Below, one piece after another: positions 1-11,104 of a DNA stretch of 64,000 bases; the first letter of the stretch is position 1; each line of letters begins with the position of its first letter. Source of the stretch: Tretioscincus oriximinensis (taxonomy: Eukaryota; Chordata; Lepidosauria; Squamata; Gymnophthalmidae). The notes beneath the pieces are model-generated. The model saw only the letters and a program-made list of their open reading frames with translations, was not told where the DNA came from and did no database searches. A program made the position numbers and the translations under genes. Location of the stretch: assembly GCA_022410635.1 (NCBI GenBank), contig JAJVDF010000212.1:1325496-1389495 (forward strand), read 5' to 3'.

Positions 1-369
1 AACAAAAATGTACAGGGCAGCAGTAGAGTATGCTGAAGAGAAATCTGGCAAAGCACCCCTTCATTGCATGACAGGAACTTGTGACAAAACTGCCAATTGT
101 AATTCATCCCCAAGTTTCTTTCAGCTGCTCCAAGGCAGTTGCTACTTAGACAGTGAGTGTCCTTACATGATGGAATTTTAAAATAGAAAGATTAAAATAC
201 TCAGAGAAGCCACAAACAGCATCTTCATTTGATATTATACCAAAAGCAGATTTAGAAAAAAATACAACCAGTCTCTTTCTTCCAAATGGGCTAAATTCTT
301 TTTTTCTTTTTTAAGTCTGTAAAAATATTTTGCACAATCATTTATATCCATTCATTTAGGATAAAAAGA

Positions 370-2309
370 GATCAATACATACATGAAATAGGATTTTATT
401 TCTATACAGTTATTTTCACAAGGCAATCAGTCCTTCTTGGCTGGCCTTTTTACCTCCAGATGCTCTGCTTTGTTGAGATGACTGTAAGACACATAAAAAT
501 ACATGAAGTGACTCCATTATGATGACTTATTGTTGGAAAACCAGAAGATGATAGAGAAAGGAAGGAAGAAGGAAGAGAGAGAATACAATTGCAGATCTAA
601 AACCAATACAATTAACAGGTAGTACTTCATATTTTATTCATTATTCAAATAAAAAATCAGCTTGACATTCTCCAAATATGTTTTTAAAATTAAATGCATG
701 TGCTGTTCTCCGTTTAACAAAGCAGAACCATAAGTCGAATAGTGACAAAGATAAAGACTGTAATTCTGCCAAATGCAACTGTAAACTAAAACATTCCCAT
801 CTACATCTGAGGATAAGGCTGAAGGAACCTTAACAAAAACATTTATTTATTTGGAAGGGAAAAGTACTCATAGTATTTAAGTGGTTACAGTATAATGCAT
901 AGAATATGGCACATAGTTTGTGGCTGAGAAAAAAAATGTAAGTTTTTCTTTGTTTACACTTTGAATCCACTTTCTTCACACAGTGGAATCCCACAGAACT
1001 CCGGGGAAATGACGGATTATAGGTATAGATATAATACAGTAGGAAAAAATGGAAAAGCAATATTTGTATATATAGGCTTCTCCCCTACAATTGAGCATAT
1101 TGTTTTTTAATACATTGAAACTGTTGCCAACCAAATACATTTAACTTCAAAACTATATTTTCAGTACTGACATGTGCTCTACTGGCTGAGCTCTTGTACA
1201 CAAACAGGTACAGCTGTTTAAGAAATAAAAGTGGTTATGTGCATGTGGCTCAACTAGTGCACAGACTTAAGGGTATTTCATACCACTGGCTGTGTGCATC
1301 AGATTAGTGGAAAAGCAAGCACTTTTCCCTTACTGCAACCAAACAGTTTGATTTTTAGCAGTAGGACTTCAGTGGGACTTTACTTTGAAACACTACTAAA
1401 ATGGGACAAAAACTGTGGCAGTCTGGAGACAGTAATAATAACCATCATGATTTACTGCAAACAGAACACTACTTTGACTGAATATCAATATATTACCAAG
1501 CTCAGAATGGAGACAATTTACCAAAATCAGAATGGAAACAATTCTTTCATAATCAACTTCTCACAAAAACAAGGTTTTTTCCCCAACTAAAAATATTTTA
1601 GTATTTTTTTTCAGTTGATCAGACTTCTTTTTAACTAAATACTAGGAAACAATAGAACTGGATGTGTAAGGCTTAAAATTTCATATCCTTAGCACAATGA
1701 ATCAAATTCTGGGCTCCACAACAAAGACTTAATTTACAAGATATCCAATCATATATTTCGTATTCATAAAATATAAGAATTCCTTACTATTGGCAATTTA
1801 AGATTCACCCAAGAAATTTAAATGCAAGAACTTGGGTGGAGTAATACTTTGTATTGGCGAAGTTTTAAACAGGAATGAACTAGAAAACATTCACAGTTGA
1901 ATAAGCAATGGTGCCTGAAGTAATTACCAAAAACCAAGATGCCATATTCCAAGAAAACAGAGGGCTACTAACAAACCATTTCAATCACCATGCAGCACAT
2001 TGCTAATGGTCTATTGTATAGTTGCATCTGCCTTCCACTCCACACTGAACGCATCCCTCCTCTGTGAATTTTCTTACTCTCACTGGCAATCTCTTTCACT
2101 TTACAATTTACAAGGTTGCAATTTACAAGAAAACCTTGCGAGACCGTTAAGTCATTCCCACTTTAAAGAAACTGTGGCTCAAACTGAAAAGAAAAAAAAC
2201 TCCACAAAAAGTGACATAGAAAAAGTAACTTCTGGGCAGGTGAAACTAGGACATGCAGAGGACTGTTTGTCTAAACCAGGCATTAAGCATACAAGAGGTC
2301 TAGGGCTGT
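370..2309 (-). other. RASSF7: probable RASSF7 3' UTR and downstream DNA with candidate poly(A) signals
   Basis: No conserved frame is visible left of the stop codon at 2310. Minus-strand AATAAA hexamers occur around 842-850 (a doubled AATAAATAAA followed by a U/GU-rich stretch), 634-639 and 395-400. The 842-850 site is the best candidate, giving a 3' UTR of about 1.5 kb. A short acceptor-like and open stretch at 489-430 precedes the 395-400 hexamer and is discussed separately. The true 3' end cannot be fixed without transcript data. Confidence 0.35.
842..851 (-). terminator. candidate poly(A) signal (overlapping AATAAA hexamers)
   Basis: On the minus strand the sequence reads AATAAATAAATG followed by TTTTTGTT, i.e. 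a canonical hexamer with a U/GU-rich downstream element. It lies about 1.46 kb past the RASSF7 stop codon and is the first strong-looking signal in that direction. Usage is inferred, not shown. Confidence 0.4.
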
Positions 2310-2431
2310 TCAAACATACACACCCTCAGGGTTCAAGCTGGAGACCAGCGGGTTTTGAAGGTTCCGTGGATTGCCGAGGAACTGCTTAGCGGTAGCTCGG
2401 AGAGGCAAATCTGTGCTGGGATCTGGTAGAT
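2310..2431 (-). CDS. RASSF7: RASSF7 terminal coding exon (tail ending NPEGVYV)
   Basis: The acceptor is cgtctctctag before 2431. Two bases complete a split codon, then 39 codons and TGA at 2312-2310. The tail reads [39 protein letters not shown]. It aligns by eye with the remembered RASSF8 C-terminus ([25 protein letters not shown]) in order and spacing, which is very unlikely by chance. The last residues (V-Y-V) have the hydrophobic-x-hydrophobic pattern of a class II PDZ ligand; that function is inference. It is too short to appear as a long open frame. Confidence 0.87.
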
Positions 2432-5400
2432 CTAGAGAGACGAATGATCATATTAGAATGCCATTAAACAAGAATTCAGAAAAATAATCATATTGGTCTG
2501 AATTCAGAAGTTAGTTAGTTTCTAAAATGCTATGAGACCCCCCTTACTAGAAGGATTTTAATTAAGTGGAAATATTTCAGTCTAGTAGGAGGCCTTAAAC
2601 AAACGCCCCTTCTTCGTCTCCCTCCCTCCCATCTTTGCCAATTCTTCTAGTTATGTTCCAACCTCCATTTCTCTGGTGAACCGGTAGCTCATGGCTCATT
2701 TGATCCAGCTGAAGTTCCATATCTGATCGAGGCTGGGTAGCAGTTACCATGGCTCCTGTCTGCTGGATGAACTGCTGTAAATTACATTGCCTCAACTCTT
2801 TATTCAGATCCTCCAGCTCTTGATTCTGGGTCTGAAAGATACAAAAGCAACAAGTAGAATAAACTAACTCTTCCAGATGTCAGTATATTTCTCTCTGGTT
2901 CAGAAAAAGAGNAAAAAAATCTATAGACAGAAATCTACTGATACTGGACTGGAATGTATTAAGATAATAAGGTAAAACCCCGGTTATAAACAACACAAAG
3001 GTTTGTTATAACCAAATCTATTATAACCAAGATTATATGGCAGAACGGCCATATTTGTTCATTTCACTGTGAATTTCGTTATATCTGGGTTCTTTATTAT
3101 GGGGTTTCACCTCTATGCTAATCTGATGCTCAATTGTGGAACATTCCAAGAGATAGCTGGAATAATACCAATTTTCTCTTTCAGCCTCAAAGCTTGTGTA
3201 TGTTGGAAGTGGAACTATTAAGTAATTCACAAGTTGCAGATGACTGATACCAAACAAGAGTTATTTGTCCTTGTCCTTACCCTATCTCAACATAAGCTTC
3301 ATTTCCTCTCTTTGGTCTTTCTCATTTACGCTCAAATTTCTCTCTAGAAATAGGATGGCAAGATGTCCAATGCTTTCCTAGTGATTGAGAAAGGAGGTTG
3401 AAACATACCCTAAATGGTACTATATGAAATATTGTTCACTGCTGTGTTAGTAAATCCTAAAATCCTTCTCTCTATTCCAAGAAACACTACAAAGGCCATG
3501 TGTTTTAGGGATCTGTTACATCTAATATATTATAGATGTGTTGTTAGAAGATCACTAAAGCACATTTCTGAGCTTGTAAAAAAAGGGTCCAAATCAGCTG
3601 CTATACACCTTAACTCTCTATTTTATTTATATTACATTTAGCTGTGTTTAAGAACTTAGCATAACAGATACAGAAAAGGGCAGTAGAAGAGACAGTATAT
3701 CTCTTGCATTTGAAGTAATTGTTTACAGAAAACTGCCAAACAGGGCTAGACCTGACAGCTTCTAATCGTTCAACCTTTTTAGACAGAAAAAAGTAAACGG
3801 TGACATCAGAATCCTGATCTTCAATGTCATCAGAATCCTGATTTTCTTGGTCAGTCCCATTTCACTAAATCAAAGAATACATTTTATATGTTAATTCTTT
3901 AATGAAGCTAGTTTCGCATAAAAAACTATCAATATTTTTTTCTTTTATACAGAATTAACTGTGACATCAGCATGGCGAACTGAGTCATCTTATTTGTCAT
4001 AAATTTACTCAACATACAAAACATTAGGACAGATGCCACCTTCTGCAGAAAATTGATAAAGGCAAATGAGATGGCAGCTTTTTCTGAACTGGACTTTATT
4101 AGGAAGACTGTCATCTGCAGACTATGGCAGGCTCTTCTTAATTATATGGATGTCAAATTCCTGTCTCACGCTTTAAGTCATAATAAAGTCCGAAAGCAAC
4201 AACAGAAATTAAAAATGTAGCAGAAATGTATCAATCAAGTTAATTTTGGACTGGAGAAGGAATGGGGTTATTGATAAGGTAAGTTACATTGAAGAAAAAA
4301 TAAATAAGCATCATGCAGAATAATTCATGTATCATTTGCAGACTAAAAACAGATCATGAAAGAACAAAAAATTGAAACCAATTAAACTGGTCAATTCTTA
4401 AACAGATTGCTGCCATTGTTCACTTGCCAAACTTTACTAGAATTTGTAAGANCAATTGCAAACATCACAAAATTTAGCAACAGCTCAGCATTTTTCATAA
4501 AAGTAATTAACTGTTAAAAGATGGTACGAAATCAAATATTACTGAGGAAACGCAAATGAGAGCCAAACTGTAAAAAGGCCAGAAAGAAAGCATAAGTAAC
4601 TGCGCAATTTGGAAATAAGTTCCTTATGGACCTTCCTCAAATCCCTCTTGAGTTACAATGACCTTGCATGGTCCTATTATCCCCATAGTCTGGAACTATT
4701 TTAATAGGTCTCATAACCCCGGTATATGTGTGTGTCATATTGGATGGGAGAAGATCNACAGCATTTCTTGCAGTTGACCACAAGATGGTATTGTTATCTA
4801 GTAAAAACAGGAAGAGTTTAAAATTAAGGAACACCAGTTTGCTTCTAAATCAAAACATAGGAAAACAAACAACAGCATATGGTGTCTTATAGATCCAAAC
4901 ATTCACTTACGTAGGCAAGAAACAGGCTTCTAAGGGAGCCATTAATAGGTTTTCCGTTAGGTTTCTTATGCTTAAATGAAAAATGGAAGTATGCTTTCAA
5001 ATCCAGCAAAAGATCTTTTTGAGATTTAACTACAGTAACCTACTTCAGGGTGGTCAACTTCCCCTCATCCCAATTGTACCAAAAAAGCTCAAACTAGAAT
5101 GTAGCACATTCTGTGCAGAAATATTGCAAATCCCCAAAGAGATATTGCAAATCCCCAAAGAGATATAAAAATCAGAGCTCAGATATACTGGGGGNNNNNN
5201 NNNNNGTCCCTACTGTGAGAATGTGGATTGAAGGGTCAGAACATTAGTTTTTACTTCAATTAGATCGTGCATCTCTCTAGTAAACCTGCCACACAAGTAA
5301 TTGTTGCAAAACAACATTAAAAAATTCATATCATAGCTCACACAGAAGTAACTTTAATTGCTTTACCATTATTTAAATTCTTTATTTTTCCTTCTTCACT

Positions 5401-8400
5401 TTACCTGTGAAGGCCTGTTTTCCCCATCTGACAATGTTTGAGGCACTACAATTTATAAAAATGCCAGTAATTTTTGGCAAATACCAGGAGAGTTCAAACC
5501 AACAGATAAGATTAACAGCAGCTTACACAACAACAACAAAAATCTGTTTTACTGGGATGGGTTCTTGGCAAACTAACAAATACACCTTTTCAACAGGAAA
5601 AAAGCCTAGGCTTTATATTGCAAAATAAATATATTTTTTAGAAGGAGGAGAGAAATAGAGACAACAGGCCCAACTGCATTCCAAAGATACTGAGAAACAA
5701 AAAAGGCAACTGTGCAAAGACGTAAATCCTATACAATAAAGCACTAACGAGCTGACAGACCATGACATTTTGCGTACAATCCCCGGCTGATTTGTATAGC
5801 AAAAGTGGGGTTTTGTGTGGCCTTATATGACCCCAGGTAGGGGCCTCAGGGCTCTAGCAGGTGAGTCCCACATCACACCTGCAGCCTGCAGGTGATTGCC
5901 TCCTATCCTGCCTCCCCCCCCCCCGTTCTGGAGTAGGCCCAATCCGGCTGCCCCCATTACTGAGGAATAACCAAAACTCTTTTGGTGCTCCCAGTAATAG
6001 AGCCTGGAGTATTGGCCTACTCTGGCCCTCCTCTCCAACTAAGCGTTTCGGCGGCACCTGGACTGCCAAAAGGCCGCACCACTGGATCGTGCCTCTGATT
6101 GCCTGGCGAGGCATTTTGCCATCCCTCCGACCCCCTCGTCTCCTTCTCTTCCATCTCCTTCTCCCCCTTCTCCCCACTCACCAGTGCTACCCCCTTCCCT
6201 TTTTCACCATCCGAGAAGGGAAAGGGAGAAACCCAGAGAAGCTGCTGTGGAGTCCTGATAGCTGGTTCAGGTCTAAAGCCCCTCTCCTCCCCAACCCTTC
6301 CCCTTCCCCCACAGCTCACTTTTAGACCCTGTGAGGGCCAGGCAGTTTCGCTGCCTCCGTGNTGCTTGCACAGAGTGCAGGCTGCAAATGGAATTTGGAC
6401 CTCCTCTTTTTTACTATTCCTAGAGTGTANGCCCACTCTAGGAATAGACAAAACTTTTCTGCTCTCAAGGGGAGGAGGGAAAAGTAGGGGCTGGGTAAAG
6501 AACAGGAATACAAGAGGAACAAGGAAGGAGGGCGGCAGGAGGGAGGGAGTAAGAAGAGGAATGAGAAGAAGAAAAAGAAGGTAAGGTGGAGCCCTAGGGA
6601 GATGGAGGAAGGGAGAAGGGGGGAGGAAGAGAAAGAAGATGGGGCGTGAGGGAANAACAGAGGTAGATATGTAGGTGGGCAAATAAGTAGGTAAGCAGAT
6701 ATGTAAGTAGGAATGTGAGAAGGTGGAAAGATACGAAGATAAGTAGGTAGGGTTATGGGAGGCAGAGGAAGAAGAGGAAGAAAAGGAATAGGAAGAAGGA
6801 GTAAGCCCACTGCCTAGAGCCCACTGTATCCCTAAGACAGTTTGCTTGATTCTATTAGTACTGCATATAATTTTAAAAGCAGCTGCTGCTTTTCTTACTA
6901 TAAACTTGGGAGGTTCACAATCAAGATGTTACAGATCTTATCAGAAGGAAGCAATCCACATACCTGAAGGTTTTTTTCAGCCTCGTCCAAGGCCTTCCCT
7001 ACAGTTTCCAGACTGTTCTCCAGCTGGGCGCTTTGTCTGACCCTGGATTCCAAGTCCCTTTTCATTTTAGCTGCCATTTCCTCTAGTTCAGCAGGGCTCT
7101 GAGCAGATGCTTCTTTTGCCCTCTTTGCCCTTTCTGCTATTTCCCATTGGATTTCTCTCTCCAAGGTCTCTGTTTTCATGGTAAGCTCACGGATTTTTTG
7201 TGTGTACTCCTCCATGGTTGCCCGTAAGCTGCGAACCTTCTCCTGCCTCTCCCTTTCACACTCCTTCTCGGAGCGCAGTTCTTTCTGCCAAAACTCTTCC
7301 TCGTTGAGCTCGCTCTCATTCTGCCAAATCAGCTGCTCCAAACACAGAATTTCGTCTTTTGGGTGGGTGCCTCTGCTGTGCTCCAAGTGCCTGAGATCCA
7401 TTTCCAAGGCATCTCCTTGCATCTCCAGGGAGTAGAGATGCTCTTGTTGGTGCAAGACAGTTTTGAACAGCTCCTCCTTAGAAATCGGGGCTCCTCCACT
7501 GGCACCATCTCTGAAGCTCACATTATCCTTTTTGTGCTGCCTCAACTTGTGCTTAGCAACTGAATCATTGGGGCCCATGGGGCCCAAGTTAAAGGTTAAT
7601 GATTTTTTGGGCTGCCTAGGCCTAGGTCCTTCTGCATTGAAAGGCCTGGGCTTGATGGGCAGGCTAGCCCTGACAAACGTCCTTTCAGGTACCTGAGGGG
7701 AATTATCTGAAGAAGGCCTCTCTGTGAGGCTGGGGCCTGTACGCTGCAATATGAACTGCACATCATTGGCATACTGGCCACATTTGGCCAGAGATTCTAC
7801 AGGACATTCATGTGGAAGAAGCTGTCTCTCCTTTTCACGTAATCTTTGGATTAGAACATACCGGCCTGTCTGACCTGAGGAAAGAGAAAGAAGCAATTCT
7901 ATTATTGGAGACATTCTTTATTCATTATAGAAAGTCTACTAAACACTTGTTCATTATAAAAATCAAAATGCTTTTTCAATGGTGGGAAGAGAAACTAAAC
8001 AACAAACACAAAACTGCTTCAATATTTTGTTGTAAAACCTTTTTGAAATTTTGATATAACAATATGAAGTAAGTTTTTTTCATCAATGCCTAAGTACCAT
8101 TATCTAGGTTAGAGAAACAGACAGGAGGCCTCTAAAGGCAGGGGGTTGAAACACTGAAAGTTTTGCCTTCTTNTGCTTCTGGAGATGGTGGGCTGCTATG
8201 TGAGACAGGATGATAGAATAAAGAGGCTGTGGTCTGATCCAGAGGAGCTCCTCTTATGTTCTGAGGAGCATTGTTCGAAGCGTTCAATCTTCCTAATTTT
8301 CTCATACTTTTAATTTACACAGTAATTTTCCCTCTGAAAATTAAGTTAACTCTTTGAACTACAGATTTGAAATTCCACATCACCAGATTAGAAGATGGCT

Positions 8401-9993
8401 TTGTAATTTGTGTCAGTTTCTTCTCATGCTTAAAAGTAATTTACCACAGAAAGAAAATTGAAAACATTGTACGTAATCCATGAATCTTATTAAATTTGTC
8501 TTGAGATTGTGAGCTTCATTTTTTACATATGACAAGCTAAAGGCATCTTTCTATGATCTCATATATGTTCTTCAAACATCAATTCTTTGCCAAATAGATA
8601 AAGCCAGCAACACAAATCATAAAATTTAGCTNCTTGGTCTCCAATCTGATGGAACTTGTGCTAATCTACTATTTTGTCTGAGGGGCAGTTTCCATAGATA
8701 GACACCAGTATCCCTCCAAACACCAAATTCACCCAAGCAACACATATACACATAATACATTGCGTAATGGCTTTCAACATTGATTTCTGATTTCACTAAT
8801 ATTTTACAGGCAGCAGAAATATTTCAGGGTACGAATTTAAACGAAACTATTTTAGGCAAAGTTATTGTTAGCAAGATTTTGTGAGCTAGGAGTTCCAGTA
8901 TCTTTCAGCAATGAGTCATAAGCATCTTGCCCACAATTATTTTTTAGCTTATGGAGTACTTATGTAATCTTTAACCAAATCCCAGTCTTATAAAGTCAAG
9001 ATGCAAGTAGCCCCAATTCTAGTTAGAAGGCAGAAGTGGTTAGTAANGCCATGCTTCTCACCGAAAGACATTACAAAGCAGAGTAGCCCTTTCTGTTAGC
9101 TTCAAGCTGTGCAATCAGCATGGATATGCCTGTGTCGCACATAGGCTTTATGAGTCACAGATGTAATGTTATGCTCTGAACATGGAAGAACAGCATGGTT
9201 TTTGTAACTGGGAGCCAGAAAATTAGTATCTTAAGATGATTCTCTATTACAGAGCTGCCAAATTAGCACATTAATGAGTCTTTATTCAAGCACTAATCAG
9301 AAAAGCATTGGTATGGGATTTTAAACTGTCAGACCANGGACTAAATATGCTGTGGGACATCTCCTGCTTGGGAATGTCATTCCATTCAGTATTGGAGTAT
9401 GGAGATTTAAAAATAACAGTTTTCATACTATCTGTTGCAAGCACTTGCAAGGTTCTACTAATTACAGCATCATGGAACTGGGATAACAAGGCTTCAGCTG
9501 TGAAACTATATGTGTACCAGATGCAAGAAAATATCTGCAAACTTGAAAACTAATGCTTAGATACAGATCTGCTATATTGCTTCTACTTATGAAAACATTG
9601 ACAGAAGTCCTTCTTGATAACTCAATAGGAACATGAAAGGCCATGCATGAATAAAGCAAAGTTCTCAAGTTCATACACTGGCAGTGAATCAGTGAATTAA
9701 AGAAAGGCATTTTGACAGGGAGACCAACCTATGAACATTTGCCCACTTATTTCTCATTAATTGTCACTGAACCTGTTCCTGGGAAACCACAGAAACTGGT
9801 GGCTATGGCATGCTCTAAAAACTGCAAAGAGAGTGACAATCCCAGGCTTCATGTTTAATTCTAGGCAGGAAAAGTATAAAGATTACTTACCAATGGCATG
9901 TGCCAATGCTATGACAACTTCCTGGCATGTGGTTTGATCTGAGACTCCACAAACAACCCGCTGGATGCCATCCACCCAGACTTTCAGCTCCAT
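2310..9993 (-). CDS. RASSF7: RASSF7, Ras association domain family member 7 (four coding exons, spliced)
   Basis: Joining 9993-9891, 7874-6964, 2831-2663 and 2431-2310 on the minus strand gives a 1305-nt reading frame (about 434 residues plus stop) with all junction phases compatible. Residues 1-82 form the RA (ubiquitin-like Ras-association) domain. Residues 79-91 carry the family block [14 protein letters not shown] basic, proline-rich linker contains KKSLTF. Roughly 165-365 is heptad-rich coiled coil including EEFWQKEL (about 227-235), then [19 protein letters not shown]7 is favoured over RASSF8 by [20 protein letters not shown] and by RQCNLQQ, where RASSF8 has RQVNLQQ. No SARAH domain is visible, as expected for the N-terminal RASSF group. 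Family knowledge: RASSF7 acts at centrosomes/microtubules in mitosis and in JNK-pathway control; that role is transferred, not seen here. As recalled, human RASSF7 is about 373 aa and RASSF8 about 419 aa. Confidence 0.93.
2663..2831 (-). CDS. RASSF7: RASSF7 third coding exon (end of coiled coil, [11 protein letters not shown] block)
   Basis: After the acceptor atctttcag the exon reads [20 protein letters not shown] then [10 protein letters not shown], the most diagnostic RASSF7/8 block. It starts in phase 0, matching the end of the 911-nt exon. The 3' boundary is the least certain junction. GGAG|GTTGGA at 2663/2662 is a weak donor, but it is the only one I see that leaves one base (phase 1) as the terminal exon requires; the joined codon is GAT (Asp). 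If it is not used, the frame reads on to a stop at 2597-2595 with a low-complexity tail ending DEEGAFV, giving a shorter alternative C-terminus. Confidence 0.88.
5121..5162. repeat. two tandem copies of a 21-bp unit
   Basis: The unit atattgcaaatccccaaaga plus g is repeated twice head to tail with no mismatch and is followed by a partial third start (atat). It is a short, recent-looking tandem duplication inside the intron, next to an assembly gap. Confidence 0.85.
5195..5205. other. assembly gap (11 N)
   Basis: A run of eleven undetermined bases preceded by gggg. Other single N characters are scattered through the window and look like unresolved or heterozygous positions. Confidence 0.95.
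5830..6360. repeat. GC-rich block of unknown origin in RASSF7 intron
   Basis: Base composition jumps from AT-rich to strongly GC-rich here. The block contains a C12 run near 5917-5928, near-palindromic segments (CACCTGCAG/CTGCAGGTG at 5876-5894) and CT-rich tracts. Open frames exist on both strands but are proline/arginine/serine low-complexity and mutually overlapping, typical of chance in GC-rich DNA. It may be the body of an unrecognised transposable element; I do not recognise the family. Confidence 0.4.
6414..6447. repeat. perfect 14-bp inverted repeat (hairpin)
   Basis: The left arm at 6414-6427 (ctattcctagagtg) is the exact reverse complement of the right arm at 6434-6447, with a 6-base loop containing one N. 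It sits between the GC-rich block and the GA-rich tract, and might be the terminus or fold of a MITE. Confidence 0.8.
6465..6800 (+). repeat. purine-rich (GGA/GAA) low-complexity tract and GTAG-rich repeats
   Basis: Nearly all purine from about 6465 to 6660 (GGGAGGA, GAAGAAGAAAAAG units), then degenerate repeats of a GTAGGTA/GATATGTAAGTAG type to about 6760, then purine-rich again. Several overlapping frames on both strands arise from this composition and are not genes. Confidence 0.8.
6964..7874 (-). CDS. RASSF7: RASSF7 large central exon (rest of RA domain, linker, coiled coil)
   Basis: This 911-nt exon is open throughout. The acceptor is ctttcctcag before 7874 and the donor is gtatgt at 6963-6958. 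It encodes residues 35-338: [20 protein letters not shown], then [20 protein letters not shown] at the end of the RA domain, a linker rich in Pro/Arg/Lys, and a long run of Glu/Lys/Leu heptads. The reading frame continues past both splice sites into intron by chance (7914 and 6898), so the long open stretch is slightly bigger than the exon. No frameshift or stop interrupts it, which argues for a functional gene. Confidence 0.95.
7875..9890 (-). other. RASSF7: RASSF7 intron splitting the RA domain
   Basis: A 2.0-kb intron with gtaagt and ctcag ends that interrupts the Gly codon of the GQTG motif (phase 1). It contains the 3' end of a CR1-clade LINE at about 8100-8270. The rest is AT-rich DNA without recognisable features. 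Confidence 0.85.
8100..8275 (+). mobile_element. CR1-clade LINE 3'-end fragment
   Basis: The phrase ending gtctgatccagaggagctcctcttatgttct matches in order the end of the longer LINE copy at 43930-44790 (cagcagagctcctcttatgttc) and the piece at 58840-58955. It is the 3' untranslated end only; no coding remains. Confidence 0.6.
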
Positions 9994-10044
9994 CACCAAA
10001 AAAGCAAAGGATTAAACTTTCTGGATCATCGCAGCAAACACTCC
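9891..10044 (-). CDS. RASSF7: RASSF7 first coding exon (5' UTR part 10044-9994, coding 9993-9891)
   Basis: The exon begins after a pyrimidine-rich acceptor (cttctctgcag) at 10045 and has 51 nt of 5' UTR. The ATG at 9993-9991 has G at -3 and G at +4. It encodes [20 protein letters not shown] and continues [14 protein letters not shown], the first half of the RA domain and near-identical to remembered vertebrate RASSF7/8 N-termini. The donor is gtaagt at 9890-9885, leaving phase 1 so that the split Gly is completed by exon 2. A five-codon upstream reading frame (ATG ATC CAG AAA GTT then TAA) lies in the 5' UTR and might damp translation. It is easily missed because the coding part is only 103 nt and ends at a splice site. 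Confidence 0.92.
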
Positions 10045-10898
10045 CTGCAGAGAAGTTTAAAAGAAACAAGAGTTGAAATATGTTGCCTGATTTGACTCCC
10101 ACACAAATTTTCTTGCCCAGGATGGCTTGAACAAGAATGACAACGACTTGAAATGCAAGTATGATTTGTAAAATGTGCACTGCTCCCATCCTTTCTACTT
10201 CTATTCTGCGCAGTTAAGCAACTCTAAGCTCATTTTCAGCTCAAGCTCTCAAAAAATGCTACTTTTCTGTTTCCTAGATCTTATCTCCCTAAAGCGAAAG
10301 TCTATAAAACACAGACGTGATAGTTCAGGATGTTTTTATGACAGCTCACAACTCTAAACAGGCCACCGGTAACCCCTCCTTTATATCAGACTTCAGAAAC
10401 CCATGTAAATTATACAACCAGCTACAGCCATCCTGTCTGAGTTTATGCTCTCTTCCTAAAGATAGACTCAAATCAATGAGGAATTTACAGGAGCTTAAAT
10501 TGTAATTCTACTTCATAATCAGTCATTGCAACACTGAGTGCAACATCTTGTATAAATGCAAATATATAAGGGACCTGCGGTAAGATCACAAGCAGTGATT
10601 ATTTTTAGACTGTATTAGTGACTGAAAAAAGTGATTCTTGGAGAGTTGAGCNTGTGTAAACAATGAAACGTACATATGTATTAGAGAAAAATTGGTTTCC
10701 TTTTCCTATTATTTAACTATGCTAGTAAATGAAGCCTGTTGTCAGAGGATGACTTACGTAATGCNATGGTAAGCAAAGCTTGATAGTATGTTTAAATCAG
10801 ATTGCACAAAACAAATATTTACCTCAGCATCTATTCCACTGGGAAAGCTTTTAAGTTGATGGTCAAACACCTGTTTTACAAGTGAAAGGATCTATAGT

Positions 10899-11104
10899 TA
10901 GGCTGACCAGATTACCTCTTTGGGGTGTGTGTGTTGAAAACCTGGTTTGGGGGTGCCTCCCAGTTTTTTCTGAGGATTTTTTTTTCAAAAATGATTTGTT
11001 TTCAAAATTGTTTTTGTTTTTTAATTTTTTTTCTTCAGAAAAAACCGGGAGGCACCCCCAAAATGGGTTTTCCACACACCCCCAGGGGTCATCTGGTCAG
11101 TCTA
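10899..11104. mobile_element. foldback hAT-like MITE (family A, copy 1)
   Basis: The termini are TAGGCTGACCAGAT and its imperfect complement ATCTGGTCAGTCTA. The two halves are inverted repeats meeting in a T/A-rich centre: GGGGGTGCCTCCCAGTTTTT on the left, AAAAACCGGGAGGCACCCCC on the right. It is flanked by tctatagt and cctatagt (7 of 8 identical), the 8-bp duplication typical of hAT insertion. It has no coding capacity. Confidence 0.85.

Larger units (their letters stand above)
2832..6963 (-). other. RASSF7: RASSF7 intron between the 911-nt and [10 protein letters not shown] exons
   Basis: The intron is 4.1 kb with GT..AG ends (gtatgt...tttcag). It is mostly AT-rich unique-looking sequence. 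It holds an 11-base N gap (5195-5205), a 21-bp tandem duplication (5121-5162) and, at 5830-6790, a GC-rich block followed by GA-rich low-complexity DNA. No other gene was recognised. Confidence 0.8.

Noticed and set aside
2000..2389. 129-residue open frame on the plus strand
   Set aside because: It runs antisense to the RASSF7 terminal exon and its 3' UTR, has no recognisable domain, and is explained by chance.
5823..6810. Several overlapping frames of 70-220 residues on both strands
   Set aside because: They are proline-, leucine-, serine- or arginine-rich and come from GC-rich and purine-rich low-complexity DNA; no motif or splice support.
7178..7696. Plus-strand frames across the large RASSF7 exon
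   Set aside because: They are mirror frames of a leucine/glutamate-rich coding exon on the other strand.
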